Part shown: positions 43,501-50,973 of the stretch, in pieces
How positions within the stretch are numbered: the stretch's first letter is position 1
Layout of the letters: each line of letters begins with the position of its first letter
Assembly: GCA_934591845.1 (NCBI GenBank)
Contig: CAKTPO010000008.1
Span: 1-64,000 of the forward strand
From: an uncultured Oscillospiraceae bacterium
GTDB lineage: Bacteria; Bacillota; Clostridia; Oscillospirales; Oscillospiraceae
Direction of reading: 5' to 3'
Length of the DNA: 64,000 nucleotides
Made by a program: the position numbers and the translations under genes
The notes under the pieces: model-generated
Database searches by the model: none
Told to the model about the DNA's origin: nothing
What the model saw: the letters and a program-made list of their open reading frames with translations, nothing else

Positions 43501-43958
43501 TTGACAGTTGACAGTTGACAGTGGACAGTTGACAGTTGACAGTTATTAGAACGACCTACGTTGTTTCTTTTCATCCGTCTGATAAAGTATGTAGGGAACG
43601 GCCTGTGTGCCGTTCCGCTGCGTGGCAATAATAACCCGTGTGGACAAAACAAAACCGCCCCCCGATTATGTCATTCCGAGCGAAACGCAGTGAGTCGAGA
43701 AATCTTCCCGAGTTGCTGGTTTTATCTTGTGTTGGTTCTTCATCCCACGTGGTGGATTCCTCCACTCCGCTACCGCTACGGTCGGAATGACACAACGGGG
43801 GGACGTTTTTTGTGTTTTCGGTAACGGTTCCGTCCTTTGGGGTGCGGAACGGCACATAGGCCGTTCCCTACATACTTTACCGGACGGGTACAGATGAATA
43901 ACGTTGGTTGCCTCAATAATTGTCAATTGTCAATTGTCAATTGTCCATTGTCAATTTT
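43501..43958. repeat. Composite nested inverted-repeat element, copy 3 (best preserved)
   Basis: Order: heptamer array TTGACAG (43501-43544), linker with CGACCTACGTTGT, palindrome GTAGGGAACGG..CCGTTCC, CGTGTGGACAA, core TGTCATTCCGAG (43669) to GTCGGAATGACA (43792), then GTGCGGAACGGC..GCCGTTCCCTAC, linker with ACGTTGGTTG, and an array TTGTCAA (43917-43958). The outer arms of about 120 bp are inverted copies. It lacks a transposase, so it is MITE-like. Another fragment CCGTTCCCTACGGTTTCGCTG follows at 43967. The whole gap 43429-44273 holds this, the Crp-type site and the rnf promoter. Confidence 0.82.
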
Positions 43959-44140
43959 TCCCGCCGTTCCCTACGGTTTCGCTGGTAGGAAAATTTTTCA
44001 ACCAACGTGTTCTGAGAACGTCTGTTTTTGCAATTTTGGAATGGGCGGCGCGGTGCTTGGGAAAATTGGTTTTTCGTGCAAAATGTATCAATATAAAATG
44101 ACTGATTTAGTAGAAATGTGCAAAATCCACGAAAAAGTTT

Positions 44141-44154
44141 GTTGCTATGGCAAC
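44141..44154. promoter_or_regulatory. Inverted repeat GTTGC-N4-GCAAC upstream of rnf
   Basis: GTTGC-TATG-GCAAC. Its half-sites and spacing are identical to the palindrome between the Crp/Fnr gene and ABC operon at 55022-55035. Its centre lies about 60 bp before the predicted rnf start, a class I activator position. Confidence 0.6.
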
Positions 44155-44172
44155 GAAAATGCGGAATAGAGG

Positions 44173-44201
44173 TTGATTCTTTGTGACGAATAAATTACAA
44201 T
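44173..44201 (+). promoter_or_regulatory. Promoter of the rnf operon
   Basis: TTGATT (44173-44178) and TACAAT (44196-44201), spacer 17 bp. A small hairpin GCGGGG/CCCCGC follows at 44222-44236 in the leader. Confidence 0.7.
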
Positions 44202-44273
44202 AAAACGGTAGTATGCCATGTGCGGGGAAACCCCGCCTGACAGAAAATTTGAATGAAGATAGGAGAGATACAC

Positions 44274-45602
44274 ATGGACATCAAAACGTTCCATGGCGGT
44301 GTCCATCCGGCGGGAAACAAGGCGCTTTCCCAGGACTGCCCCCTGACGGCCCTGCTTCCCAAGGGTGAGCTGGTTTATATGACCAACCAGCATATTGGCA
44401 AACCGGCAACTCCCGTGGTCAAAAAAGGCGACCATGTGCTGGCCGGTCAGCTGATTGCAGAAGCGGGAGGCTTTGTCTCCGCCAATATTTACGCTTCCGT
44501 ATCCGGCACTGTAAAGGCAGTGGAGCCCAGAAAGAACGCCTCCGGCGGCTCTGCCACGGCCATTGTGGTGGAAAATGACGGGGAATACACCCTGGCTGAG
44601 GGCATCGGTCAGGAGACAGACCCCAAAGAACTTACCAATCAGGATATTCTGTCCCGGATCCAGAAGGCCGGTATTGTCGGTATGGGCGGCGCAGGTTTTC
44701 CCACCCACGTCAAGCTCACCGTAAAAGAGCCGGAGAAAATCGATTACATCATTGCCAACGGCGCCGAGTGCGAGCCCTACATCACCTGTGACGACCAGCT
44801 GATGCGCTCCAAATCCCGGGAGATCGTCACGGGGTTGGAGCTGATTTTGCGGCTGTTCCCCAACGCCAAGGGCGTGGTGGTCATTGAAAACAACAAGCCC
44901 CAGGCCATTGCCGCTATGGAAGAAGCGGTCAAGGGCCATGACCGGGTATATGTGCAGCCGGTGCTGACCAAGTACCCCCAGGGCGGTGAACGCTCTTTGA
45001 TCACCGTGATCACCCAGAAGCACCTGAAGCTGGGCATGCTCCCGGCGGATGCAGGCTGCGTTGTGGACAACGTGGGTACGATTTACGCCATTTACCGGGC
45101 GGTGTGTTTCAATGAGCCTTTGATGGAGCGTGGCTTTACGGTGTCCGGCGATGCCGTGGAGAAACCCGGCAACTTCTGGGTCAAAATCGGCACCAGCCAC
45201 CAGGAAGTGGTGGATGCCTGCGGCGGCTTCCGGGAAGAACCCAAGAAAGTTCTCAGCGGCGGCCCCATGATGGGCTTTGCCATGACCGGGCTGGAAGCCC
45301 CCATCTGCAAGAACAACAACGCCCTGACCGCCCTGGTGGTGGACGAGGTGGCCGTTGCGGAGGAAGAAATGACCGCCTGTCTGCGCTGCGGACGGTGCAG
45401 TCGGGCCTGCCCCCTGGGCCTGTCTCCCCAGCTGATGCAGGTGGCCGCCATCCGGAAGGACTATGACCGCTATGAGCACAAGCTCTACGGCCTGGACTGC
45501 ATCGGCTGCGGTTGCTGCACCTATGGCTGTCCTGCCAAGCGGCCCCTTATGCAGCTGTTCAAAACCACCAAGGCCGAAATCATGGCTATGAAGAAACGAT
45601 AA
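44274..45602 (+). CDS. rnfC: Rnf complex subunit RnfC
   Basis: A 442-residue subunit that binds NADH and FMN and passes electrons to the Fe-S clusters. It has the RnfC N-terminal domain (TFHGGVHPAGNK), the GMGGAGFPTHVK nucleotide site, and two [4Fe-4S] motifs CLRCGRCSRACPLGLSP and CIGCGCCTYGCPAKRP. The complex couples ferredoxin:NAD+ electron transfer to Na+ or H+ pumping. The ATG at 44274 has AGGAG 8 nt upstream. It is the first gene of rnfC-DG-E-A-B. Confidence 0.96.
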   Translation: MDIKTFHGGVHPAGNKALSQDCPLTALLPKGELVYMTNQHIGKPATPVVKKGDHVLAGQLIAEAGGFVSANIYASVSGTVKAVEPRKNASGGSATAIVVENDGEYTLAEGIGQETDPKELTNQDILSRIQKAGIVGMGGAGFPTHVKLTVKEPEKIDYIIANGAECEPYITCDDQLMRSKSREIVTGLELILRLFPNAKGVVVIENNKPQAIAAMEEAVKGHDRVYVQPVLTKYPQGGERSLITVITQKHLKLGMLPADAGCVVDNVGTIYAIYRAVCFNEPLMERGFTVSGDAVEKPGNFWVKIGTSHQEVVDACGGFREEPKKVLSGGPMMGFAMTGLEAPICKNNNALTALVVDEVAVAEEEMTACLRCGRCSRACPLGLSPQLMQVAAIRKDYDRYEHKLYGLDCIGCGCCTYGCPAKRPLMQLFKTTKAEIMAMKKR

Positions 45603-45618
45603 GGAGGGGGACGGACAT

Positions 45619-47151
45619 ATGGATAACCTTTACAATGTATCTTCTTGCCCCCATGTAAGAAGCAAACTCACCACCCAGGCCGTTATGACCGATGTACTCA
45701 TTGCCCTGTTGCCCACGGCAGCTTTGGGCGTGGTGTTCCACGGCTACCGGGCCCTGCTGGTGATCCTCCTGTCCATGGCCAGTGCCGTGGCAACGGAGTA
45801 TCTGTTCAACCTGGTGACCCACCGGAAGCAGACCGTGTATGACCGCAGTGCCATGGTAACGGGTCTGCTGCTGGCCCTGACCCTGCCCGCCAGAGTGCCG
45901 CTGTACCTGCCGGTTCTGGGCGCAGTGTTTGCCATTCTCGTGGTCAAGTGCCTCTTTGGCGGCCTGGGCCACAATATTATGAACCCTGCCCTGACCGGTC
46001 GGAGCTTCCTGCTGATTTCCTTCGGCAACATGATGACCGTTTACTCCGCCGGCGTAGACGGTGTTACCTCTGCCACCCCTCTGGCTCTGCTGGCTGACGG
46101 CCAGATCCCCAGCCTGTTCCCCATCTTAATGGGCAGCGCCAGCGGCGTGATCGGCTCCTCTGCCATTGCCCTGATCCTGGGCGGCCTGTACCTCCTGGCC
46201 AGACGGGGCATCACCTGGGAAATTCCCGTTTCCATGATCGGCGTGACCTGGCTGTTCCTGGTGATTTTTGGCGGCCACGGCTTTAATCCCAACTACATCC
46301 TGCCCCAGCTCTTTGGCGGCGGTCTGATGATGGCAGCGTTCTTCATGGCAACGGATCCCGTGTCCTGCCCCTCTACAAGAGACGGCCAGCTGGTGTTCGG
46401 TGCCTTCGCTGGTCTGCTGATTGGCCTGTTCCGGGTCAAGAGCGTGTCCCCGGACTCCACCACCTACGCCATTCTGATTGCGGACCTGGTAGGCCCTGTG
46501 ATCGATGACCTGATCATCCCCACTCCCTTTGGCTACCGCATTCCCAAGGAGCGGAAAAAGGCCATTCCCAAGCCTGTGATCATCCTGCTGGTCATTACCA
46601 TCATTGCGGGCCTGGCCCTCAGCGGTGTGTACGTCAACACCAAGGACACCATTGCCGCCAACAAGGCCGCTGCCCAGAAAGCCGCTTTCCTGGAAGTGGT
46701 TCCCGATGCGGCAGACTTTACCGAGGACGAAACCTTCCAGCAGGCCCTGGCCTCCTTTGATGCCTCTGCCTACGGCAAGGTCACCATTGACTCCGCTGTG
46801 GTGGGTACCGATGCCTCCGGCAATGTGGTGGGCTATGCCATCATCGTCTCCAACGCCGACAGCTATGACGGCGGTGTGAGCCTGGTAGTGGGCGTTGCCG
46901 CCGACGGCACCGTCAACGGCATCTCCTTTACGGAACTCCACGAGACCCCGGGCATGGGCATGCGCTGCGGTGACCCGGAGTTTATGGACCAGTTCTCCGG
47001 CGTGAAGGTCTCCAAGTTCACCTTGAATAAGAGCGGCGGCTCCACCGCAGACGACACCATCGACTCCGTTTCCGGTGCCACCGTGTCCTCTCGTGCCGTG
47101 GTCAATGCCGTCAATGCCGCGCTGGACTTCGTATCCGGCCGGATCGGTTAA
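45619..47151 (+). CDS. rnfD: Fused RnfD-RnfG subunit of the Rnf complex
   Basis: A 510-residue protein. Residues about 1-315 are RnfD: nine or so TM helices, with the covalent-FMN region DGVTSATPLALL and GGGLMMAAFFMATDP. A short linker RIPKERKKAIPK leads at about residue 318 into RnfG: one TM helix, then the FMN-binding domain with DSVSGATVSSRAV, where Thr in SGAT takes FMN. Most genomes encode RnfD and RnfG as separate genes. The coding frame is continuous with no stop or frameshift. AGGAGG precedes the ATG by about 10 nt. Confidence 0.93.
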   Translation: MDNLYNVSSCPHVRSKLTTQAVMTDVLIALLPTAALGVVFHGYRALLVILLSMASAVATEYLFNLVTHRKQTVYDRSAMVTGLLLALTLPARVPLYLPVLGAVFAILVVKCLFGGLGHNIMNPALTGRSFLLISFGNMMTVYSAGVDGVTSATPLALLADGQIPSLFPILMGSASGVIGSSAIALILGGLYLLARRGITWEIPVSMIGVTWLFLVIFGGHGFNPNYILPQLFGGGLMMAAFFMATDPVSCPSTRDGQLVFGAFAGLLIGLFRVKSVSPDSTTYAILIADLVGPVIDDLIIPTPFGYRIPKERKKAIPKPVIILLVITIIAGLALSGVYVNTKDTIAANKAAAQKAAFLEVVPDAADFTEDETFQQALASFDASAYGKVTIDSAVVGTDASGNVVGYAIIVSNADSYDGGVSLVVGVAADGTVNGISFTELHETPGMGMRCGDPEFMDQFSGVKVSKFTLNKSGGSTADDTIDSVSGATVSSRAVVNAVNAALDFVSGRIG

Positions 47152-47162
47152 GGAGGGATACC

Positions 47163-47825
47163 ATGAAACCCTGTGTAGAACGTATTTACAACGGCCTGGT
47201 AAAAGAGAACCCGGTATTCGTGCTGATGCTGGGCATGTGTCCCACCCTGGCCGTTACCACCTCTGCCATCAATGGCTTCGGCATGGGCATGTCCTCGCTG
47301 GTGGTTCTGGCGGTTTCCAACCTGGTTATTTCCATGCTCCGCAAGATCATTCCCGATGAAGTCCGTCTTCCGGCCTTTATCGTGGTGGTTGCCTCTTTCG
47401 TCACCGTGGTGGAGCTGCTGATGGAAGCTTATTTGCAGTCGCTCTATGCCGCTCTGGGCATTTACATTCCTTTGATCGTGGTCAACTGCATCATCCTGGG
47501 CCGGGCAGAGGCCTACGCTTCCAAGAACCCGCCCCTTTTGAGTCTGTTTGACGGCATTGGCATGGGCCTGGGCTTCACCGTGGGCCTGACCATCATCGGT
47601 GCCATCCGGGAAATTCTGGGCAGCGGCAGCATTTTTGGCATCACCATTCCCGGCTACGAGCCTATGGCATTCTTCATCCGCGCCCCCGGTGCGTTCCTGG
47701 TGCTGGCGGTGCTGGTGGCCATTATGAATGCCGTAGGCATCAAGAACCGTGCCAACAAGATCACCGAGGGCTGCGATGGCTGCTGCGCCAGCTGCTCTAC
47801 GGGCTGCGAAAAAAAGGAGGGCTAA
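47163..47825 (+). CDS. rnfE: Rnf complex subunit RnfE
   Basis: A 220-residue membrane subunit of the NqrD/RnfE family with six TM helices. It begins ERIYNGLVKENPVFVLMLGMCP, whose Cys is a ligand of the buried [2Fe-2S] centre shared with RnfA, and has VVNCIILGRAEAYASKN. The C-terminal tail is Cys-rich (CDGCCASCSTGC), which is uncommon and could bind metal. AGGAGG lies 5 nt before the ATG. Confidence 0.95.
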   Translation: MKPCVERIYNGLVKENPVFVLMLGMCPTLAVTTSAINGFGMGMSSLVVLAVSNLVISMLRKIIPDEVRLPAFIVVVASFVTVVELLMEAYLQSLYAALGIYIPLIVVNCIILGRAEAYASKNPPLLSLFDGIGMGLGFTVGLTIIGAIREILGSGSIFGITIPGYEPMAFFIRAPGAFLVLAVLVAIMNAVGIKNRANKITEGCDGCCASCSTGCEKKEG

Positions 47826-47828
47826 GGG

Positions 47829-48404
47829 ATGTCCAGTTTAATTCTCATCATCGTCACCACAGCCCTGGTCAACAACGTGGTTTTGAGCCAGTTTTTGGGC
47901 ATCTGCTCTTTCCTGGGCGTATCCTCCCAGAAAAAGGCCTCCTTGTCCTTAGGCTTGGCCGTTACCGCCGTTCTGACGGTTTCCTCGGCTGTCGCCAGCA
48001 TTCTCTATGACCATGTGCTGCTGCCTCTGGGCCTGGATTACCTGAAGACCATCGTGTTCATTCTGGTTATTGCCGCCCTGGTGCAGATGGTGGAAATGTA
48101 CCTGAAAAAGAATGCCCACGCCATTTACCAGTCTCTGGGCATTTATCTGCCGCTGATCACCACCAACTGCGCCGTTCTGGGCGTGGCCTTGACCAACGTA
48201 CAGAATGGGTATAACCTGCTGGAAAGCATTTTTGCGGGCCTGGGTACCGCCATTGGCTACACCGTGGCAATTGTTTTGCTGGCCGTCGTCCGGGAACACC
48301 TGGACGAGGAGGCCATTCCCGCCCCTTTCCGGGGCGCACCCATTGTGCTGCTGTGCGCAACGCTGATGGCCATGGCGTTCATGGGCTTCAGCGGCCTGGC
48401 CTAA
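47829..48404 (+). CDS. rnfA: Rnf complex subunit RnfA
   Basis: A 191-residue membrane subunit of the NqrE/RnfA family with six TM helices. Conserved parts are NNVVLSQFLGICSFLGVS and ITTNCAVLGVAL, each with a Cys for the membrane Fe-S centre. It starts 3 nt after rnfE, with GGAGG upstream. Confidence 0.96.
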   Translation: MSSLILIIVTTALVNNVVLSQFLGICSFLGVSSQKKASLSLGLAVTAVLTVSSAVASILYDHVLLPLGLDYLKTIVFILVIAALVQMVEMYLKKNAHAIYQSLGIYLPLITTNCAVLGVALTNVQNGYNLLESIFAGLGTAIGYTVAIVLLAVVREHLDEEAIPAPFRGAPIVLLCATLMAMAFMGFSGLA

Positions 48405-48416
48405 GGAGGAGAGAAT

Positions 48417-49208
48417 ATGCAGGGAATTATTGTGGCAACGCTGGTGATTGGTGTGGTGGGCCTGGTTCTGGGCCTGGCACTGGTCACCGCCAGTAAGAAA
48501 TTCTATGTGGAAGTAGACGACCGGGTCACCCGTGTCCGGGAGTGTCTGCGGGGTGCCAACTGCGGTGCCTGCGGCTACGCCGGTTGTGATGCGGTGGCAG
48601 AGGCCATGGTAAAGGGTGAGGCGAGAATCGATGCCTGCCCCGGCAATAGCTCGGAGAACATTGCCAAAATCGCCGCCATCCTGGGCAAGGAGAGCGTGGA
48701 CCAGGATCCCCAGGTGGCCTATGTCCGCTGTGCCGGTACCTGTGAGACCACCAAGGCCAAGGCCAACTATGTGGGTTTGCAGGATTGCCGCGCCGCGGTA
48801 CTCTCCGGCGGTCTGGGCTTTATGTCCTGCGACTATGGCTGTATCGGCCTGGGCAGCTGCGTCAAGGTCTGCCCTGAGGGCGGTATCTCCATCCGCAACG
48901 GCATTGCCCATGTGGACCAGTCCAAGTGCGTGGGCTGCGGCATGTGCGCCAAGACCTGCCCCAAACATGTGATTGAAATGCACGACCGGGTAAGCAAGGT
49001 GGCCGTCAGCTGCTCCAACCACGACCGTGGCCCCGCGGTCAAGAAAGTCTGCACCGCCGGTTGTATCGGCTGCGGCATCTGCGTCAAGCAGTGTGAGCAG
49101 GGTGCCGTGACCCTCCAAAACAACCTGGCCGTGGTAGACCCGGAAAAATGCGTGGCCTGTGGCAAATGCGTGGAAAAGTGTCCCACCAAGGCCATTCACT
49201 TCCTGTAA
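48417..49208 (+). CDS. rnfB: Rnf complex subunit RnfB
   Basis: A 263-residue ferredoxin-like subunit that accepts electrons from reduced ferredoxin. An N-terminal TM anchor (about 4-24) is followed by the Fe-S domain with CLRGANCGACGYAGCD..ACPG and then [4Fe-4S] motifs CDYGCIGLGSCVKVCP, CVGCGMCAKTCP, CIGCGICVKQCEQ and CVACGKCVEKCP. It is the last gene of the operon. Confidence 0.96.
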   Translation: MQGIIVATLVIGVVGLVLGLALVTASKKFYVEVDDRVTRVRECLRGANCGACGYAGCDAVAEAMVKGEARIDACPGNSSENIAKIAAILGKESVDQDPQVAYVRCAGTCETTKAKANYVGLQDCRAAVLSGGLGFMSCDYGCIGLGSCVKVCPEGGISIRNGIAHVDQSKCVGCGMCAKTCPKHVIEMHDRVSKVAVSCSNHDRGPAVKKVCTAGCIGCGICVKQCEQGAVTLQNNLAVVDPEKCVACGKCVEKCPTKAIHFL

Positions 49209-49230
49209 GCTTTGGCACATACACAATTCC

Positions 49231-49261
49231 GTCCCGGCAGTCCTATCTGCCGGGACTTTTC
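49231..49261 (+). terminator. Terminator of the rnf operon
   Basis: A 10-bp stem GTCCCGGCAG / CTGCCGGGAC with a 6-nt loop, then TTTTC. Confidence 0.93.
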
Positions 49262-49269
49262 TTGCTTAA

Positions 49270-49441
49270 GGCGGGAAGACCTTCTCAGTCACCTGCGGTG
49301 ACAGCTCTCCCAGAGGGAGAGCCAAGGGGCTGCGCCCTGGTATAGTGTGCGTTGGCAAGATTTATGAAGCGTGTCTGGCAAGCCTCCCTTGCCTCTCCCT
49401 CTGGGAGAGGTGGCCGAGTGCAGCGAGGTCGGAGAGGGGAA
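49270..49441. repeat. CTCTCCC-type intergenic repeats, two units
   Basis: A unit with TGACAGCTCTCCCAGAGGGA (inverted repeat CTCTCCC/GGGAGAG) is followed by a second with GCCTCTCCCTCTGGGAGAGG and GGCCGAGTGCAGCGAGGTCG. The second recurs almost unchanged at 50847-50905. They fill most of the gap 49209-49532. Confidence 0.75.
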
Positions 49442-49532
49442 GCTCCGAAACCGACCCTAATATGCCATGCAAAGATTCTTTGCGTGACATTTTGTTGCTT
49501 TTATGGTATGGTTTTGTTGAGGGGTGAAGCAT

Positions 49533-50174
49533 ATGACAGACATTGGTTCCACGATTCAACGGCTCCGGGAAGCGAAAGGGTATACACAAGACCAGCTGGC
49601 GGAAAAGCTGTTTGTATCCCGGCAGACTGTTTCCAATTACGAGCGAAACAAGTCCCAGCCCAGCTTGGAAATGCTTGAGATGATAGCTGATATATTTGAT
49701 ATGGATACGGCATCGTTTTTGACAGCACCAAGAGACAAAAAAGCAGAAGTGAAGCATCTGGCGATGCAGGGCGGCATTTGTCTGGTTCTTTTGGTTTCCT
49801 ACATTTTTCTGCATCGACTGGCACTGATACGGAAAGAAGAATGCTACGATTCCCGTCTGCTGTATTGGGTCAATATTCTGCTGAGGCCCGGCCTTTGGGG
49901 TTGGTTGGGATATTTTTCTATAAGCGTTATTGCTACTGCCACGAGTATTCAATTCAAGGAAAAAAGATGGCATCGATTCATTTATCCCATAACCATAGTT
50001 GTTGGAATATCCTATTTCATCATCATGTTTCCGTTTTTGGTTTCCTGGGATACATCCCGGAATTGGTCACATGTTGCCTATTGGATATTAGGTGCTACCT
50101 GGCATCACGGTTTTCCTGGTGCTTATTTGGCTGCTGCTTTTTTGCTTGGTGCCGCATGGTTTATCTGTCATTAA
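49533..50174 (+). CDS. HTH regulator fused to a membrane domain
   Basis: A 213-residue protein. An XRE-type HTH lies at about residues 4-58 (IGSTIQRLREAKGYTQDQLA, QTVSNYERNKSQPSL). The C-terminal part has four or so TM segments (about 75-92, 106-135, 150-170, 190-210). Membrane-bound XRE regulators of this form occur in Firmicutes, often sensing envelope or metal signals; no ligand is inferred. The ATG at 49533 has GAGGGG 8 nt upstream. The last residues and stop (TGTCATTAA) read into the truncated toxin relic, so the 3' end arose by junction with that locus. AT content is higher than in neighbours. Confidence 0.75.
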   Translation: MTDIGSTIQRLREAKGYTQDQLAEKLFVSRQTVSNYERNKSQPSLEMLEMIADIFDMDTASFLTAPRDKKAEVKHLAMQGGICLVLLVSYIFLHRLALIRKEECYDSRLLYWVNILLRPGLWGWLGYFSISVIATATSIQFKEKRWHRFIYPITIVVGISYFIIMFPFLVSWDTSRNWSHVAYWILGATWHHGFPGAYLAAAFLLGAAWFICH

Positions 50175-50216
50175 CCCAGTCCTCCAGGCGAACAACAAAA
50201 AGAAGTAACTGCCTAA
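50166..50216 (+). pseudogene. Relic of the holin-like toxin gene (C-terminal part only)
   Basis: Read from GTC at about 50168, the frame gives VINPVLQANNKKK and stop, matching VINLVLQTNNKKK of the intact toxin at 21924-22016. The N-terminal half, start codon and ribosome site are absent, replaced by the HTH-membrane gene. Confidence 0.7.
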
Positions 50217-50290
50217 GCTCCCCAGCCTACAGTTACTTCTTTTAGCGCAAGTTGGGGAACCGTCCTACTGGTAGCACCCCTCTTGTATCT
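50200..50290 (-). ncRNA. Orphan antisense RNA (antitoxin relic still with promoter)
   Basis: The minus-strand sequence repeats the layout of the 22.0 kb antitoxin: GGTGCTACCAGTAGGACGG, then the terminator hairpin AAGTAACTG / CAGTTACTT with CTTTTT. It would be complementary to the 3' end of the HTH-membrane mRNA. Confidence 0.55.
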
Positions 50291-50292
50291 AT

Positions 50293-50321
50293 ACTGTACC
50301 CCAATTTTGATTTTTTGTCAA
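50293..50321 (-). promoter_or_regulatory. Intact antisense promoter of the relic locus
   Basis: On the minus strand TTGACA (50321-50316) and TACAGT (50298-50293), spacer 17 bp, preserved although the toxin is gone. Confidence 0.7.
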
Positions 50322-50378
50322 CTGTCTGGCTTTTGCGTTTGAACGGCGTAAAGCACCCAAAAGAAAGGATATATATCC

Positions 50379-50846
50379 ATGGGCAGATTTTCAAGTTTTC
50401 TGGGACAATCACTGTCCTACAAAGGAAGCAAAGCGGCAACGGATGCGGTTTGGGCTACAGGCAACGGAACCGCTGCCTATCACCTGGGCGGAAAGATTTT
50501 AATTGGATGCGGTATCGGGTGGGGGCTGCTGTCCCTCATTCCGATTTTCTGCGGAACGCCTATCAGAGAATGGGTGTGGATGGTCGTTGTGGCGGCAATC
50601 CAAATCCTTCCCGGAACAGCAGCCCTGATTTTGAGTAAAAAATCCAAAAGGTTTCAAAAATGGGCTGAGCGGGATTTTAGAAAAGGGCTTGAAAAGAAGA
50701 AAAACTTGGAGAAAAAAGCGAAAATCGGGAAGGTGACACTGCCAATGACCAATGGAGATGTGTTGGCCCTAAAAATTCTGGGTGTTCTTGCGCTTCTCCT
50801 CGTGGCAATATTGGGCATCGGATATGTGCAGGGATGGGTGGTGTAA
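50379..50846 (+). CDS. Small membrane protein, unknown function
   Basis: A 155-residue protein with hydrophobic segments at about residues 40-60, 65-85 and 132-152, and a basic Lys-rich stretch between them (KKSKRFQKWAERDF, KKKNLEKKAKIGK). No family was recognised. The ATG at 50379 has AAAGGA about 10 nt upstream. Its neighbours are the HTH-membrane gene and an MFS gene, each separated by repeat DNA, so no operon can be claimed. Confidence 0.65.
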   Translation: MGRFSSFLGQSLSYKGSKAATDAVWATGNGTAAYHLGGKILIGCGIGWGLLSLIPIFCGTPIREWVWMVVVAAIQILPGTAALILSKKSKRFQKWAERDFRKGLEKKKNLEKKAKIGKVTLPMTNGDVLALKILGVLALLLVAILGIGYVQGWVV

Positions 50847-50905
50847 GGCCACCCCTTGCCTCTCCCTCTGGGAGAGGTGGCCGAGCGCAGCGAGGTCGGA
50901 GAGGG
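50847..50905. repeat. CTCTCCC-type repeat, third unit
   Basis: GCCTCTCCCTCTGGGAGAGG followed by GGCCGAGCGCAGCGAGGTCG, nearly identical to 49389-49437. The hairpin CCTCTCCC/GGGAGAGG could end transcription of the small membrane protein gene. Confidence 0.75.
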
Positions 50906-50911
50906 TCACCG

Positions 50912-50940
50912 TTGCAATTTTATTTCCGGTACGATATAAT
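50912..50940 (+). promoter_or_regulatory. Promoter of the MFS gene
   Basis: TTGCAA (50912-50917) and TATAAT (50935-50940), spacer 17 bp, starting a few bases after the repeat. Confidence 0.75.
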
Positions 50941-50973
50941 GGGCGGCGAGACTTGAAAACCAGGAGTATACAC

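Noticed and set aside
43904..44169. Small genes before rnfC
   Set aside because: Their starts lie in the heptamer array and repeat fragment, and the later part overlaps the Crp-type site. No codon bias or motif supports them.
49270..49441. CTCTCCC repeats as a tRNA or structured RNA gene
   Set aside because: The GAGGTGGCCGAGTGC wording recalls a tRNA-Ser D-arm, but there is no acceptor stem, anticodon arm or T-arm.
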